Shown one piece after another: positions 19,612 to 30,892 of a stretch of DNA of 64,000 bases (its first letter is position 1; the number at the start of each line of letters is the position of its first letter). A program made the position numbers and the translations under genes. The notes below the pieces were generated by a model that saw nothing but the letters and a program-made list of their open reading frames with translations, made no database searches and was not told where the DNA came from. Location of the stretch: assembly GCA_963575745.1 (NCBI GenBank), contig CAUYUJ010014760.1, forward strand, positions 16,001 to 80,000. The letters run 5' to 3'. This stretch comes from Prorocentrum cordatum (taxonomy: Eukaryota; Sar; Dinophyceae; Prorocentrales; Prorocentraceae).

Positions 19612-19803
19612 GGCCCGCGACGCGCGGCCTAAGACAGGCGCCGGCGCGCCAGGCGCCGGGCGCCAGAGGAGCAGCACGGCTCCTTGGCAAAAAGGTCGTC
19701 ATCATCGTCTGAGGCCACGCCCCCCCCTTGTGCCCCCCCTCTTGAGCCCGCGCCCACTAGGCTCAAGATGTTTTTAGTTTACCAAGGCTGCTCGAGGGGA
19801 TAT
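19612..19803. repeat. 192-bp direct repeat, copy 2
   Basis: Second copy, offset 449. Similarity stops at gaggggatat in both copies and begins within tcggcggcg, so the edges are sharp. They could be terminal repeats of a short non-autonomous element or a tandem 449-bp duplication with a diverged middle. Confidence 0.85.
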
Positions 19804-20997
19804 GCCCCACGCCTTCCCCCATCGAGACGCGCCAGTGGCTCCGAAAGGTCCGGTCAGCGCCTGCATCTCCCACATCGCCTCGCAGCCACCCACGGCGCGC
19901 GATGCGGTCCTCGGCCGCTCCCCGCCCCCTCGAGCGCGAGCGATGCACCCCTCGCGCCTCGGCCGACCGCGTCCGCCAGGGTTGCGGGCCCGACGTGGGC
20001 GCTGGGGTTTCGAGGGCGCGGGGGGCCCGACGCCCCGCCTCTGGGGGCGTAGGCCCGGGCGGCGCTGGCGCGATCGACGCGCCCGCGGGCCCCGTCGGCT
20101 GCGCGCGCCGCCCAGTTGCGCGCCGCGGCTGGGCGAGGCAGGTGGGCGCGCTGCACTTGCGGCCCACCAGGGTCGAGCGATACTTCTGCGCACGGTGGGC
20201 GCAGAGGTGCACCCGGGTGGGGGGGGGCCCGCCCCGGCCGCTGCACGTCTGATACCTCCGCATCCTCCTCCAGGGGGACGGTCGGCCCGGACAGCCCGCG
20301 ATGGCTGCCCCCCTCGGGTTGGAGCGGCCGCGCGCCGTTAGCCAACTGCACTCCACCCTGAGCGGCCAAGCACGGGTGCCCCTCTGCCTTCAGCTTCCAG
20401 CTCGCTCTCCGAGTCGATGTCCAGCTTCCTGAGTCAGGCGGCGTCGGCGTTGTAGCGGGGCACCCGGCGGCCTCGGCGCAACCGCGAAAATGCTAACCGA
20501 AGCAACCCGAGGCGCGGCCACCGTGCGGGGCAGATGACCTTCCCGAGGCTAACTCCCACGGCCATTTCATGTTCCGCCGAGTCCAAAATCTGGCCGCGGT
20601 CGATCACGGAGCACTGGCCCACGTGCGTCGGGTGGGCCACGGGGCAAGCCTCACAGGCGGTCGCGCGGCACAGTCATTTTTCCGGTCTCCTCGAGGTTGG
20701 CCCGCCACTTACGGCTGGTGCACCCGTAGACTGGCTGCCCCGGATGTTCAGCCCGTGGCGGTCGAGCCGGTAGCGAGAGTCGAAAGTGCAACTCGAGCGG
20801 GCCACCTGGCCGTGATTACGCAAGAGGACGTCGTCGCAGGCACGGTTGGTTCCTCGGCCGCGAACCCCCTTCGTGAAGCACTCCGTCTCCGCCGCTCCCC
20901 AGACCCCCAGCCAGCGCCAGCGAACCACGATCGGCGGCGGTGGAGGCGGGGAGGTGGGCCTCCGGGCCCACCCCTCCGCGCCGACGGCAGACGCAGG
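19804..20997. other. GC-rich region, unassigned frames
   Basis: On the minus strand, frames at about 20674-20928 (segments RACDDVLLRNHGQVARSSC and DSRYRLDRHGLNIRG) and 20434-20640 (HVGQCSVIDRGQILDSAEHE) have natural-looking composition and may be pieces of one decayed gene. They carry no family signature I can name, and plus-strand frames overlap them. Confidence 0.3.
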
Positions 20998-22734
20998 TCA
21001 GCCGGCACCGGGGCCGCCGTTACCCGCTGACCATCCAAAGGAAAGGGCGAGCTGCCACGTTCGCGACGTAAGCGGACGCGCCCACCACAAACGCCACCAG
21101 GCCCAAGGCGATGACGCGACCGCCGTCTCCCGCCAGCATCCGAGCGCACGGACTCCCAGTCGGTCAATCATCGAGCCGGCCCCGCTGCCGTGGGAACGGA
21201 TAGAGACGATCTGGCAGGGCGTGCGAATCCAGGCCCCATGGCCGGCAACTTCGAAGGCCCACGCCGTGAACCCCAAACCCCAGTCAGACGCGCCCGCCCC
21301 TGTAGGCGGCGGCTGCGGCGGGGGCGGGGCCGGCATGGACGCCCGCCAGGTTGGCCGGCCAGGCAGCCATCCGGCCCAGCCCACGTAACATGCGCAGTCC
21401 GCTGAGGGGCTCGTCTCGTTCGAGCCCGTTCGGTTGGCCAGATCGCTCGGCTGGCCATCCGCGCGGGGCAGTGCCTCCTCGCCGGAACCTGAGGTCGGTC
21501 GGCTGCCCGGCGCGGCCACAAATGGGCTGCCCGCCGGCTCGCCACTACCTGCGGCCTCGCCGCTTGGCCCGCTCTCGCGGCACGTCGTGGTGGTCGTCGC
21601 CGCGGCGGTGACCACAGTGGGCTTGGGCGATGGCCTTCGCCTCTTGCCTCCGGCGGGCGCAGGCCTGGCGGGCGGCGGCCGCCCCTTGCCAACCCCCCCG
21701 CCGCCCGCGGGATGCAAGCTCGGCCCCGGTTTGGGCGGCGGCGCTGGCGCAGGCAGACTCCGGCCCTCTGCGCGGCCAGAAGGCCACCACCCCATCGCCC
21801 CTTGGGCGGGGAACGTAACACTCGCCGCCAAGATGCATGCGCCCAGAAGAAGTCCACCGCCATGCCGCCGCTGCCTGCGGTGCCGCCGCGGAGGAGGGGC
21901 CCAGTGCAGGGAGGCCAGAGTCCCCTGAGTACAAGCCACTGCAAATTGGGCTGCCCCGCGGCCCCCCGGGACACCTGATCTTGAACCACTGGCTACAGAG
22001 ACCAAAGTACCAAAAGCACCCTTTTTTCTGCACGTAACCTGCACTCTTCCTGTATCCAGATTATACCAGATACCCGAACCTCTTGTCGCCCAACTCCACG
22101 GAAATTGGCAACACGGCGAGCCCACGGGCGACCAACGACCGCCGAATGTCGGCGCATGTCGGTTTCCCGTTTCCCCGCTCACCTCTCGGTGGCGCGTTTG
22201 CCTGAATCCGCCATCGGGGGGCGGGGCGGGACGCGGCAGTCCCGGGAGGCAGACGCCTGTGGAATCTTGCACAAAGGAACGCACGAAGGGCCAGCATCCG
22301 CTCTCGCTGGGCCGGGGCCGCCACGCTCGCCAAAGACCCGCTGCCACCGTCGAAAACGTCCTCGGCGATCTTTGCCTGCAATCGGCCCAGCGTAGGAACA
22401 TCGCGTGCCGTTTGCCTAGGGACTCGTCGTAGTCGACCTTCACGATGTTGCCAGGGCCGTACCCGATCGAGCCATCGAGCGCGACGGAACCAAGCCCGTA
22501 GGCGAGGGAGAAGTCCGCCTCGAGGAGCACCTCGTCGTGAGTGAAGACCACCGTCTGGTAGCGCGAGGCCCTGGCCAGCACAAAGCACTCGGTCCAGAAC
22601 CTCAGGCTCTCCTCGTAATTCGCAGTCGGGCACCCCTGGTCGCCGCGCCCAAGGGAGTCCAGCAACCGACGGTCGGCCGCAGATAGACGCAGGGGCATCC
22701 CGCCGCGAACCCGACGAGCAGCGATAACTTCCAC
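20998..22734 (-). CDS. Unidentified 578-residue ORF
   Basis: The longest frame in this region. The first 120 residues have ordinary protein composition (YEESLRFWTECFVLARASRY, FTHDEVLLEADFSLAYGLG). The centre has a hydrophobic stretch (GGLLLGACILAASVTFPAQG, about residues 295-315) resembling a signal anchor, then a Pro/Gly/Ala-rich low-complexity region with a Thr run. The C-terminal part is Trp/Cys-containing. No domain is recognised. It might be an exon cluster of a host gene or old retroelement coding sequence. Dinoflagellate introns could be present, so the ends are only those of the open frame. Confidence 0.3.
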   Translation of the reverse strand: MEVIAARRVRGGMPLRLSAADRRLLDSLGRGDQGCPTANYEESLRFWTECFVLARASRYQTVVFTHDEVLLEADFSLAYGLGSVALDGSIGYGPGNIVKVDYDESLGKRHAMFLRWADCRQRSPRTFSTVAAGLWRAWRPRPSESGCWPFVRSFVQDSTGVCLPGLPRPAPPPDGGFRQTRHREVSGETGNRHAPTFGGRWSPVGSPCCQFPWSWATRGSGIWYNLDTGRVQVTCRKKGAFGTLVSVASGSRSGVPGGRGAAQFAVACTQGTLASLHWAPPPRRHRRQRRHGGGLLLGACILAASVTFPAQGAMGWWPSGRAEGRSLPAPAPPPKPGPSLHPAGGGGVGKGRPPPARPAPAGGKRRRPSPKPTVVTAAATTTTTCRESGPSGEAAGSGEPAGSPFVAAPGSRPTSGSGEEALPRADGQPSDLANRTGSNETSPSADCACYVGWAGWLPGRPTWRASMPAPPPPQPPPTGAGASDWGLGFTAWAFEVAGHGAWIRTPCQIVSIRSHGSGAGSMIDRLGVRALGCWRETAVASSPWAWWRLWWARPLTSRTWQLALSFGWSAGNGGPGAG

Positions 22735-24837
22735 TTTGCCGTCGACGCAAGCAGGCCGCGCCAGCGCCAGAGCGCGAGCCGCTATCCGCAGCCTCCATCA
22801 TGGAATCTTCCCGGAGCCTGATAAACTGTCAGTCGGGACGCGGACGTAACCCCTGGGCGCTTCGCCGGTGAAGACTTGAGCATACACTCCAAACAAAAAC
22901 ATGTGTGTGTGTCCCTTGACGTCTCTTCCAAACCAGCATCGGTTTGGATTCAATCCTGTGACCACCTGCGGTCGGGGGCTGCCAAATATGATCCGGTCGG
23001 CCCCAAACGCCCCGAACTTTTCAAACCGTGTTAGACCCCCTGTGGCCATCGGGGCCTCGCTAGCTCTTCTGGAGGCTATCTGGGCATCTCTGGGAAGCTG
23101 CTCTTGGGCCAGGGCCAGGGCTCTCTCTGGCAACACCCGATTTGGGGCCGTGGAAGTCTCGGGTCGGACGAACAAGGGGGTTGTAGAGGGGAGGTTAGCG
23201 AATCAGCTCTCGCAGCCGCTTTTTGGCGCCTAGGGCGGCCATGTATCCAGGGAGCGGCCTGTCGGCGCCAAGACCAGCTGACTGAGTCAGATTTCGTACC
23301 CCTTCCGTTCCCAGTCCCCCCATGTCGTCCGACCCGAGTGATCCTCGCCGTCTGGCATTCGGGACATGACTCAGGTCTTTGGCGGCCCTTCGGGACGTTT
23401 CTGGCAGCCCCAGAACGCTGCCAATGAGGCGCAGCTGACGGAATGCGCCCAAGACCCTAAAAACATTGCAAAATGTTTGGGAATCCAAAGGGCAATCTCC
23501 CTCTCAAAGAAGAGAAGCAACAGCCGCGTCGGCGGGAGTGGCAGCAGCGATGCCGTCCTTGCGAGTGCACGCCTTGCCTCCGATGGCCATCTTGTTCAGC
23601 TTCACGAAGCTCAGCCCAGGCTGCGCGAAGCGCCGAGAGAAGGGCTCTGAAAATGTGGGGGTCTGGGTCGGCAACTCGCGCACCCCGAAAACGCACGCGG
23701 TCAAAGCAACGAAAAACTGTCTGGAGGCGTGAGAACACGAAACGCGATGTAGCAACAAGCGCAACGCGGAATAACTTATGGACAAGAGAGCGCGAGAGAA
23801 GGGGAGAGACAGAGAGAGAGAGAGAGAGAAAAAAAAGAGCGGCCGCGGAGGCAGAACAGCCGCGCTCAGATCATGCAGCACGCAGGAAAAGAAAAACAAC
23901 AGGCGGCTGCAAGCGGCGACGACGACTGCGACGACCAGCGACGAAGGCGAGGACCGACGGCGACAGACGAACGAGCGCTGCGCGAAATATCGAGGAAGAT
24001 GGCGGCGGTGGCGAAGGAAAGGCAACAGCAGCAAGGGCAGCAGCAGGAGAAGGACGAGCCACACGCATACGGTCATTGTGATACCAGCAGTAAGGCCGAA
24101 TGATGAACGCAGGGAAATCTGGCCACGGCGACGGCGAGCATCGGCCAACACGAAGTCCCCTGCCTAGGACTGAGGTGTGGCCCGAAAACCATCACCCATC
24201 CTCAGCCCAACGTGTCTCACATTTCGGCGAAGCGATTCTACTTCACGATGCGCAGGCCCTGCGCCACCAGTCGCCCGTTTCGAAAACGAAGCGGGGGACA
24301 AACAATTGGCGGCGGGTGGTACGGCCTCTCCGCGCGGGTCCAGGCTCGGCGTGTGGTCGTTCCACATGCTGACTGCCTCTGGGAGGCAACGTGCGGCAGA
24401 CGACACGGGGAGGGAGGAGGAAGGACGGGGGGGGAAGAACGAAAGGGAGGAGGACGGGGAGGAGGGACGGGGGAGGAATGACGGGGAGGAGGAAGGACGG
24501 GCAGGGAAAAAAAAGGGGGTAGCAGGGAACACAAAAAGCCCGAAGGAGAGGGGAAGAGGAAACAGGAGGATGGCGCGGAAGGCTGCGGAGAGAAGGACGA
24601 CATAATGAGTGAATGGATGATATGCTGCGCGCACGCACTTTGCCTCAGGCTGAGGCGCGGCCGCCCGCGGCGGCAGCGCTCCCCATCAGAGGATTTTGGC
24701 GAAACAGTTCGACCATCCCACGGAATCGCGACTCAGCTTCTTCATGCACCGTCCCCGCCGATCTGGTCGAACAGTTCGTAATCGCCGTCGGGCGTGGTGA
24801 GCTGGACACGTCTGCCGACTGAACTCGAAACTCGAGG
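22735..24837. other. Spacer with purine-rich low complexity
   Basis: A minus-strand frame at 22798-23175 (125 residues; includes FEKFGAFGADRIIFGSPRP) is unassigned. (GA)n and poly-A tracts lie at about 23808-23836, and A/G-rich sequence at about 24400-24600. The rest shows no gene I can support. Confidence 0.4.
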
Positions 24838-24840
24838 CGC

Positions 24841-25074
24841 GGCGACTTGAACCAGGGAGGCCAGATCCTGGACGTGCGATCTAAGGCCGTCCAGCTCGCC
24901 ACGTGGCGATATTGAGCCTGGGAGGCCATACCCAAGTCTTCCAGAACTTCGCGGCGTGGCGACGCTCACCAGGGAGGCCATCTCCTGGGTCTGCGATCTG
25001 GCACCACCCAGCAAAGCACGTTGCGACTTGGCGCATGGGAGGCCACCCCCAAGACTTGCACCCGTCGCCTTTGC
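24841..25074. repeat. Two 117-bp tandem repeats that keep a 39-residue frame
   Basis: ggcgacttgaaccagggaggcc (24841) and ggcgacgctcaccagggaggcc (24958) mark units 117 bp apart. On the minus strand they encode related segments (SHVQDLASLVQVAAPR and SQTQEMASLVSVATPR). The period is a multiple of three, so a protein repeat is conceivable. An adjacent smaller duplication (gccgtagcaaccgttgaag) lies at about 25078 and 25131. Confidence 0.6.
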
Positions 25075-26375
25075 CGTGGCCGTAGCAACCGTTGAAGACG
25101 ATGCCGATGAACACCGTCGCCCTTATCGTGGTCGTAGCAACCGTTGAAGGCGATTCTGGTGAGCTGGCCGCCGTTGCCTGTCCACGTCTTCCCGCCCTCT
25201 TGCAGTGCATCATGCGCCTCTGAGGCTGCCCCTGACATCGGTGCCACCATGCCCGCCTTTCGGCGTCGAAGTCCCTGCTGCTGCTGCCGACGACAACGCC
25301 ATCCAGGTCGACAGAATTTTGCATGGCGGGCATCTTTCTTTGACGCAGCCTACTTGGTCGACCTTGGCCGCGCCGCTCTTGTTGACGTCGTCCAGCATCT
25401 TCTGGATGCCGCAGAGTGCCCCTGCACATCGTGACGTCATCGTCCAGCTGCCTCCAGTGAAGCTCGATGACAATCGCCCACTCGACCCCGCCGCGCGCGA
25501 AGGAAATCGAAGAAGCGACGCCAATCCTGTCGAGCACTCGCCCAAGCGCGAGCACATGTCATTAATCAATTCAGCTGATATTTGCCTCCCATACTGGACC
25601 TTCAGTGCACGCGCCAGCCCTTCGCGTCCAAGGTGCTCGAGATACTGCCTAAGGTATGCCTCGCATCAAGCCTGCCAAACAGCTGGCCACTCAAGCTGCT
25701 CGCCTCTCGCGCCCCATCTCCACCGTGCCGCATCTATGTGAATGTCCCCATGTAGCTCTGCTCCCTCGGACTGCGTGCTGGGCTGGTTGCGCATGGCCTG
25801 CTTGCCTCCCAGCTCCGATCGGCCGACCCTCTCGATTGGCCCGTCTCGGACCGAGAAGGCGTCTGGACCCCGGGCCTGCGCGCGTCCGTCACAGTGGGCC
25901 AGCGCCAGGAACACCCCAAGGAGAGGACGCCTCCAACCCACCACGGCGGCTGCTGCCCTCGCACTCAGGCGGTGCATCGATCGCCCTGGCCAGCGACCGC
26001 CCGGGCCCCTGGCCGCGGGTTTGGCCTCGGGGACGGGGGTGGGCGTGACGGCATGTGCCGATGCCAGCTGCATCTCGGCCACTCTGGCTGTCTCCGATTA
26101 TGGGGCTGGTGATGTCGCTCAGGATGCCACTGTTGCCCACCATGGTGCTGTTGCCGCCCTGGATGTGCATCGCAGCCTGTTCGCGCACTCCCATGCGCCC
26201 ATGCAAGTTGGCCGCGCACTTCTCGAAATCGCGCGGCCCTGCCTGATCGGGCCTGATGACCTTCGCGATCTTCATGACGGCCTCGACTGGCGCGCCCACC
26301 TGACGTGGCACTTGAGGGCTCGCATCTCGCATCTTGCTTTTTTTCGCGCGGGCCCACTCCTCTCCGAAAGTTATG
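25075..26375 (-). other. Possible 3' flank or ORF remnants beside the LINE fossil
   Basis: Minus-strand frames with natural composition: 25210-25569 (GIQKMLDDVNKSGAAKVDQV) and 25889-26332 (KIAKVIRPDQAGPRDFEKCA, GNSGILSDITSPIIGDSQSG). Neither carries a recognised domain. They lie in the LINE's orientation, downstream of its RNase H. They could be LINE 3' sequence or part of another element. Confidence 0.3.
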
Positions 26376-26474
26376 TTATAGTTGAACTCCTTTCGCCGTG
26401 TGCCAAGTGCGTGGGCCTCGCAACGTGAACCTTCTCCTCCCTTTCTTTATGTATGTATGTACGTATTTATTGTT

Positions 26475-26510
<36 letters not shown>

Positions 26511-27405
26511 CTCTTTCTGCGCCCATGCAGCGCGTCCCGCGCGCGCGAAGACGGTGACCTTCCACGTGGGAGCCAGTACCTCGCCCATCTGATTGACGGC
26601 GATAAGCCTGTACCCGAGCGGGTTGGCGAAAAACTCCTTGAGGAGCGTCGGCGTGCCTCTGCAGCCGTTGAAGTCGCCGCACCCTGACTGCGTGAGTCGC
26701 AGGCATAACGCGCGCTGCCGGCCCTTCTCCGCGTCCTGCCAATCGTGCCAACCGTCCTTCCTGATGCACTGGGCCCGCTTGTAACCTTTTCTTGCTCTTT
26801 GCCATCGTTCTTCCCCCTGGTCAAATGTGGGAAGCACATGGGCGATGAGCCGCGCCATCTTGCCGCGCAGGACCGTGGCCTGCTCGACCGCCCCCAGGAC
26901 ATCGCGACGCACGCTGGCGTGGCGCTTGGCTCCAAGATCTGCGAACCTGTCCCCCACTACGTTGCCGTCGGTGGTTTGCTCGGCCTCGCCGCGCAGCTCT
27001 GCGTGCTCTTGTCCTGAGCGATATGCCTTGACGTGCCTGGCCTCCTGGGCGTGGTCCACGCCGCCCATGCTATTCGCGAATGCAAAGGCGCCGCCATGCC
27101 CGCGGTTCACCTTGATCACATCCCCGGCCGCCAGCTTGAAAGGGTTTATCGCCCCCTTGGAATCGGCGCGCAGCACTGTGGGATGATCTGCCACTTAACG
27201 AGAGCACGCGTACGCCAAGTACTCTGCCATCGCTGACATTTGCGGCGGCGCGCCTGGCCCCCCCCCCCCCCCCACACACATAACTCTAAGCAGTGCCGAT
27301 CCGTCTGGGCCCAGGAGCGCGATCGCCCAACCTGCCCTCTGGAATTCAGCCACCAGCGGCTCGGAGCACGGCCCGTCGGTCGCCATCTCTATGCACCCCA
27401 CGACA
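26376..27405 (-). pseudogene. LINE RNase H (two frames)
   Basis: First half (27405-27195): EMATDGPCSEPL (TDG, first Asp), QRAGWAIALLGPDGSALL (beta strands) and MSAMAEYLAYACS (catalytic Glu). A frame change near 27195 follows. Second half (from 27194): LRADSKGAINPF (Asp), ARHVKAYRSGQEHAEL, where the usual KAH reads KAY, and GNVVGDRFADLGAKRH (last Asp). A basic region and a C-terminal segment (PLGYRLIAVNQMGEVLAP) follow. The fold is recognisable with high confidence. The frame break and His to Tyr change make it non-functional. Confidence 0.65.
26480..26513. repeat. (CT)n microsatellite
   Basis: An uninterrupted ctctct run of about 28 bases followed by tttttctctttctg; on the minus strand it encodes an Arg-Glu repeat in an otherwise LINE-derived frame. 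Confidence 0.9.
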
Positions 27406-27979
27406 TCGCCTCGCACTGCACTTACCACATCCTCTGGTTCAGCGCCCACGTCGTCGCCGCCGACGTCTACTGAGCGCGCCTGCTCGCCATCGCCCGCGAC
27501 AGGGGCGTCCGCGCCGGCGCGGCAGAAACATCCCCGATGGACGATCTCGTCGTCTCGGCCTTCGCGCACTGTCTGCAGAGAAGCTTCTCCGACATCGGCC
27601 CCCTCTCTTGCAGCGACGGTCTCAGCGAGCGAGCAGCTACCCAGCCTGTGCGCCGGAGAGCCCACCCCCCCGCGCCTGCGCCTGCAATCAGCAAGGCAAC
27701 CCTGTTGCGTTGCCCTCCGTCGAGCCCGGGCGCCGTCGAGCGCGCGGCCCAATCAGCAGGATGGCGCTCGTTGCAGCGCCTGCTTCGCGGCGCCGCGCGC
27801 TGCTTGATCAGTCAGGTCGAACTCGACTCGCAGCTCGGCGCCGCCATGCAATGTGACACCAGCCAGGAACGCCACTAGCATGAAGGGAGTCACTTGGGTG
27901 ATGTCTACGCGTTCACTGCGATGGTTCAGCCCTTCGCTGCCACTTAGCGCCCCCCAGCCAGCCCTCATGCTGAGGGCGG

Positions 27980-28299
27980 CTCGCTAGAGGGGCCCACGCG
28001 CGTCCTTCCACTGCTTGACGCCCCCAGTCCGCGTCGCCGCTAGGCCCCGCCGAAATACTGGACCAATCGTCTGCACCATGGTAGCGATAGGGCATTGCTC
28101 CAACCCAGCACGCGCGACACCGCTGAAGAGCAAGAGCAAACGCGTCTCCTGCAACGGGATCGCCGAGTAGCACCTTCCTTGCCGTTGCCGAACCACTTCC
28201 ATGGTAAGGCTTCTCTTGGCTCTGCCATGTCTCGCGCAGATCGTCGAGCTCGAGATCGCTGGCGCCGTGGATCTCGACGCCGAATGCGCAGGCAGACAT
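27980..28299 (-). pseudogene. LINE post-RT connection segment
   Basis: FGVEIHGASDLELDDLRETW, then SGSATARKVLLGDPVAGDAF, match the stretch following RT in dinoflagellate LINEs (ALYGAEVHG... then a (L/T)AR..L.GDPA segment). The same frame extends upstream (LKRATRVLANGRAERMY) past one in-frame TGA. The part below about 28000 drifts. Confidence 0.5.
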
Positions 28300-28499
28300 A
28301 ACTCCCGCTCAGTACATGCGCTCGGCCCTCCCGTTGGCCAAGACGCGGGTCGCGCGCTTGAGCGTTGCCAGCTACCGCTACCTTTTCCTGTGCTTCTCCG
28401 CGCGCGAAATGCGTTTCCCTGTTGATGTTCGCCGCCCCCCTCTGTTCCGCCCCTGAGGAGCCAGCGCCGAGGCGCGCCGTCGCCTTCCTCTCCGCCCCA

Positions 28500-29192
28500 G
28501 CGTGGGTTTGGAGCATATCTGGGCCCTGGCCGATGCCATCCGCGCTGCTGGCTATGGCGCTCTCGCCGTTGAGCCCCGCCGCCGGCCTCTGCGCGGTAAA
28601 TGCGAAACCGCGTCCTGCAGACACTGCATTCGCGATAACCTCTCGCTCTGTGCTGCCGCGGAGCCCCGCGCGAGAACCGTCGATGTAAACGAGCAGAAGA
28701 CGCAGCGGCGCAGCGCGATATATCTGTCATGCTCCTAGGGCGCGCGAGCTCTGAAAATGGCATCTGCGAGCCCGTCTCCAGCAGGCGACCAGATATCAGC
28801 GCGCTGCGGACGCTGCCCACGATGCGACCCCATCCTAACAACGCGCGGGCCCCGCCAACGATGGAGGGCCAGTTTGACTTGGGCACCGCCCGCCCCTCGC
28901 CCGCGCAGCGCGTCTCGGGCCTGCGCCACAGGAGCGGCCTCTCAATGCTCGTCATAGTCCGCCACCACCGCCACAGCGCAGCGCCGCTGTGGCGCGCGCG
29001 CTTCAGCGCGCGCTGAGAGTGGCCGAGCGCTGTCGATGGCTGACCACCCACTTGGCGCCTTCCAGTAGCGCCTCGCCAACCTCTCGATGAGCTCGCCGAA
29101 ATGACCGCGCCTTGCACGCTGCCAAACTCGGCGGCTGGTCGCGCGCGAGATGATGAGCCGGTGACCGCGCGTCGCCCTTGGTGGATCGGCAT
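28500..29192 (-). pseudogene. LINE reverse transcriptase remnant
   Basis: Coding similarity jumps between frames. In one (about 28929-28740), LALHRWRGPRVVRMGSHRGQ followed by SPAGDGLADAIFR resembles the region around RT motif B (xAGxGxAT). In another (around 28690), LLLVYIDGSRAGLRGS fits motif C, with YIDG in place of Y-x-D-D. Motif A could not be placed. The longest open frame here (29192-27984, 402 residues) is not the RT frame for most of its length. Confidence 0.4.
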
Positions 29193-29878
29193 CGCCGCCT
29201 ATGCAAGCCGACTCGGCATCAATCCAATTCGCCCACCCGCCCCCCAGAATGCGCCGAGAACTCCAGCCCAGCATCAGACAGGTACTGATAATGAAAGGGA
29301 CGTACACCATCCAAGCTGCTTAATGCGCGCTTCGAGAACGTATCCAACGCCCTTCTAACATGCCTGCCCTCGGCAATGCACCGCGGCCAGGTGCCCTGAC
29401 CACCGGCGCCGACGACGATGACTGCCATGACTTGACGCGCGCGTCTTCCATGACCGCAGCGACTTGACGAGGGCGCGACTGAGAGTCGCAAGAGCCTGTG
29501 TTGGCATGGCGGAAATAACTAGGCGTAGCTGCCCTGCTCCGTTCTCGACTGCATTTCCCCCCATGCTTTCCATGTCGATGCGATGTCTCGGTTTGCCTCT
29601 TGTGGCGCCGCTCTTGCGTCGTCGGCCGCTTCCTGCGCGAGCATCTGGGCGTCTTCGCTGGGGGGCCGAGCAAGCGCCGGCGCGCGCCTGCCACGCGTGG
29701 CCAAAACGTCCAATCTCGGGTCGACGCCTTGCCCGGAGCGCACTGTGGCGCTGAACGCCCGGACCTCGCCCGCTCTAGCTTGTCCATGTCCAGCTGCGAC
29801 CTGCGGGACTTCAACTGACCAATTCCATGCGAGCCATCCTCGAACAACTTCCATCCATCGGCAACTGCCCGCAGTCCT

Positions 29879-30821
29879 TCAGAGCCTTGACCTCCATGTA
29901 AATACGAAACCCATTTCGGACGGAGGTTCGCTGCGCATGACGCTGCACGAACCTCGACGCCTGTAAGATGAGGCAACCTTGCAGCGGCTTGCATCGCGAA
30001 GGTAGCCCACGCCGTGGGTGAGATGCCGCGCCGCCTTCGCGCTGCCAGACTCTGCCAGCTCCGTCGCCGCCCCAGCATGATGACGCCCCACTTGCCATTC
30101 GCCGACGTCCCCCAAGAACGGCGCTGTGGTGCGTGATGCAGGTAGCTTGTCTCCTCCAAGGTAGGTCACATACACCAGCTCCTTACCGTTGGTCGTGAGC
30201 GCAGCCTTTGCTGGGATATCGAGATTGATTGACCAGCTGCGATCTGCCGTGGCTGCCTTGACCATTCGCATCGCGCCTTTGGCCATCGCGAAGAATTCGA
30301 TGCTCGTGCTTGCCGCTGCGGCCCGACACGTAATAGGCTTGAGTACTAATGGTGAAACCTGAACATTCGCCGCCACATTGGGTGTTTCGACTGCTGCTGC
30401 CGTTCTAAGCCATCCACCTCCAATGATATGAGGGCAAGGCTGCCCTGCCATAGCCATGCCCACGTTCATCCGGATCTTTGCGTTCTGCATTGGCATACCT
30501 TCGCCAGTGTGACGGTAGACCTTGGAAATGTTCATCGGTAGCCATTCAGGTTCTTCTATCACCGCATGCGGCGCCCGGTGTGGTACAAATTCCATGCCAC
30601 ATGCAATCGTGCGATTTACCCTTGACTCCTTTCCGGCTGGAATTTGCGGTGGGTAAATTGGACTTCTGTCCTACCCGTTCTCTTGCGAACACCGCGGCTC
30701 CAGTTGGCGGTCGCTTCCCTGCCGTCGCGGCACCTGGGGCGACCATCGCCTGCCACGTGTGACTGCTAGCCCCTGTACTTAGTGCTTCACATCCCCAGGC
30801 ATGATACCCTTTCTCTTGCAT
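29879..30821 (-). pseudogene. LINE endonuclease (APE-like) remnant
   Basis: Two overlapping minus-strand frames cover it. The upstream one (30821-30546) has EKGYHAWGCEALSTGASSHT and a GAAVFARERVG strand typical of the start of AP-endonuclease-like domains in dinoflagellate LINEs. The next (30595-29879) has PHIIGGGWLRTAAAVETPNV, where relatives read a GGDFN/GGDWN-type motif with catalytic Asp and Asn, then SIEFFAMAKGAM (the S/T-x-D-Y-F-V strand) and SWSINLDIPAKA where a conserved PHRPV-like His motif is expected. At least the Asp/Asn motif and the His motif are lost. Assignment is from memory of the family. Confidence 0.55.
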
Positions 30822-30892
30822 CGACGCGATGAGCGCCTTCGCGCTCTGAAGTCACCTCTTCGATGTATACGTCACGATGAACTGCGAGGCTT

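Noticed and set aside
25640-30760. Plus-strand ORFs over the LINE fossil
   Set aside because: They mirror the minus-strand LINE frames and contain no domain of their own.
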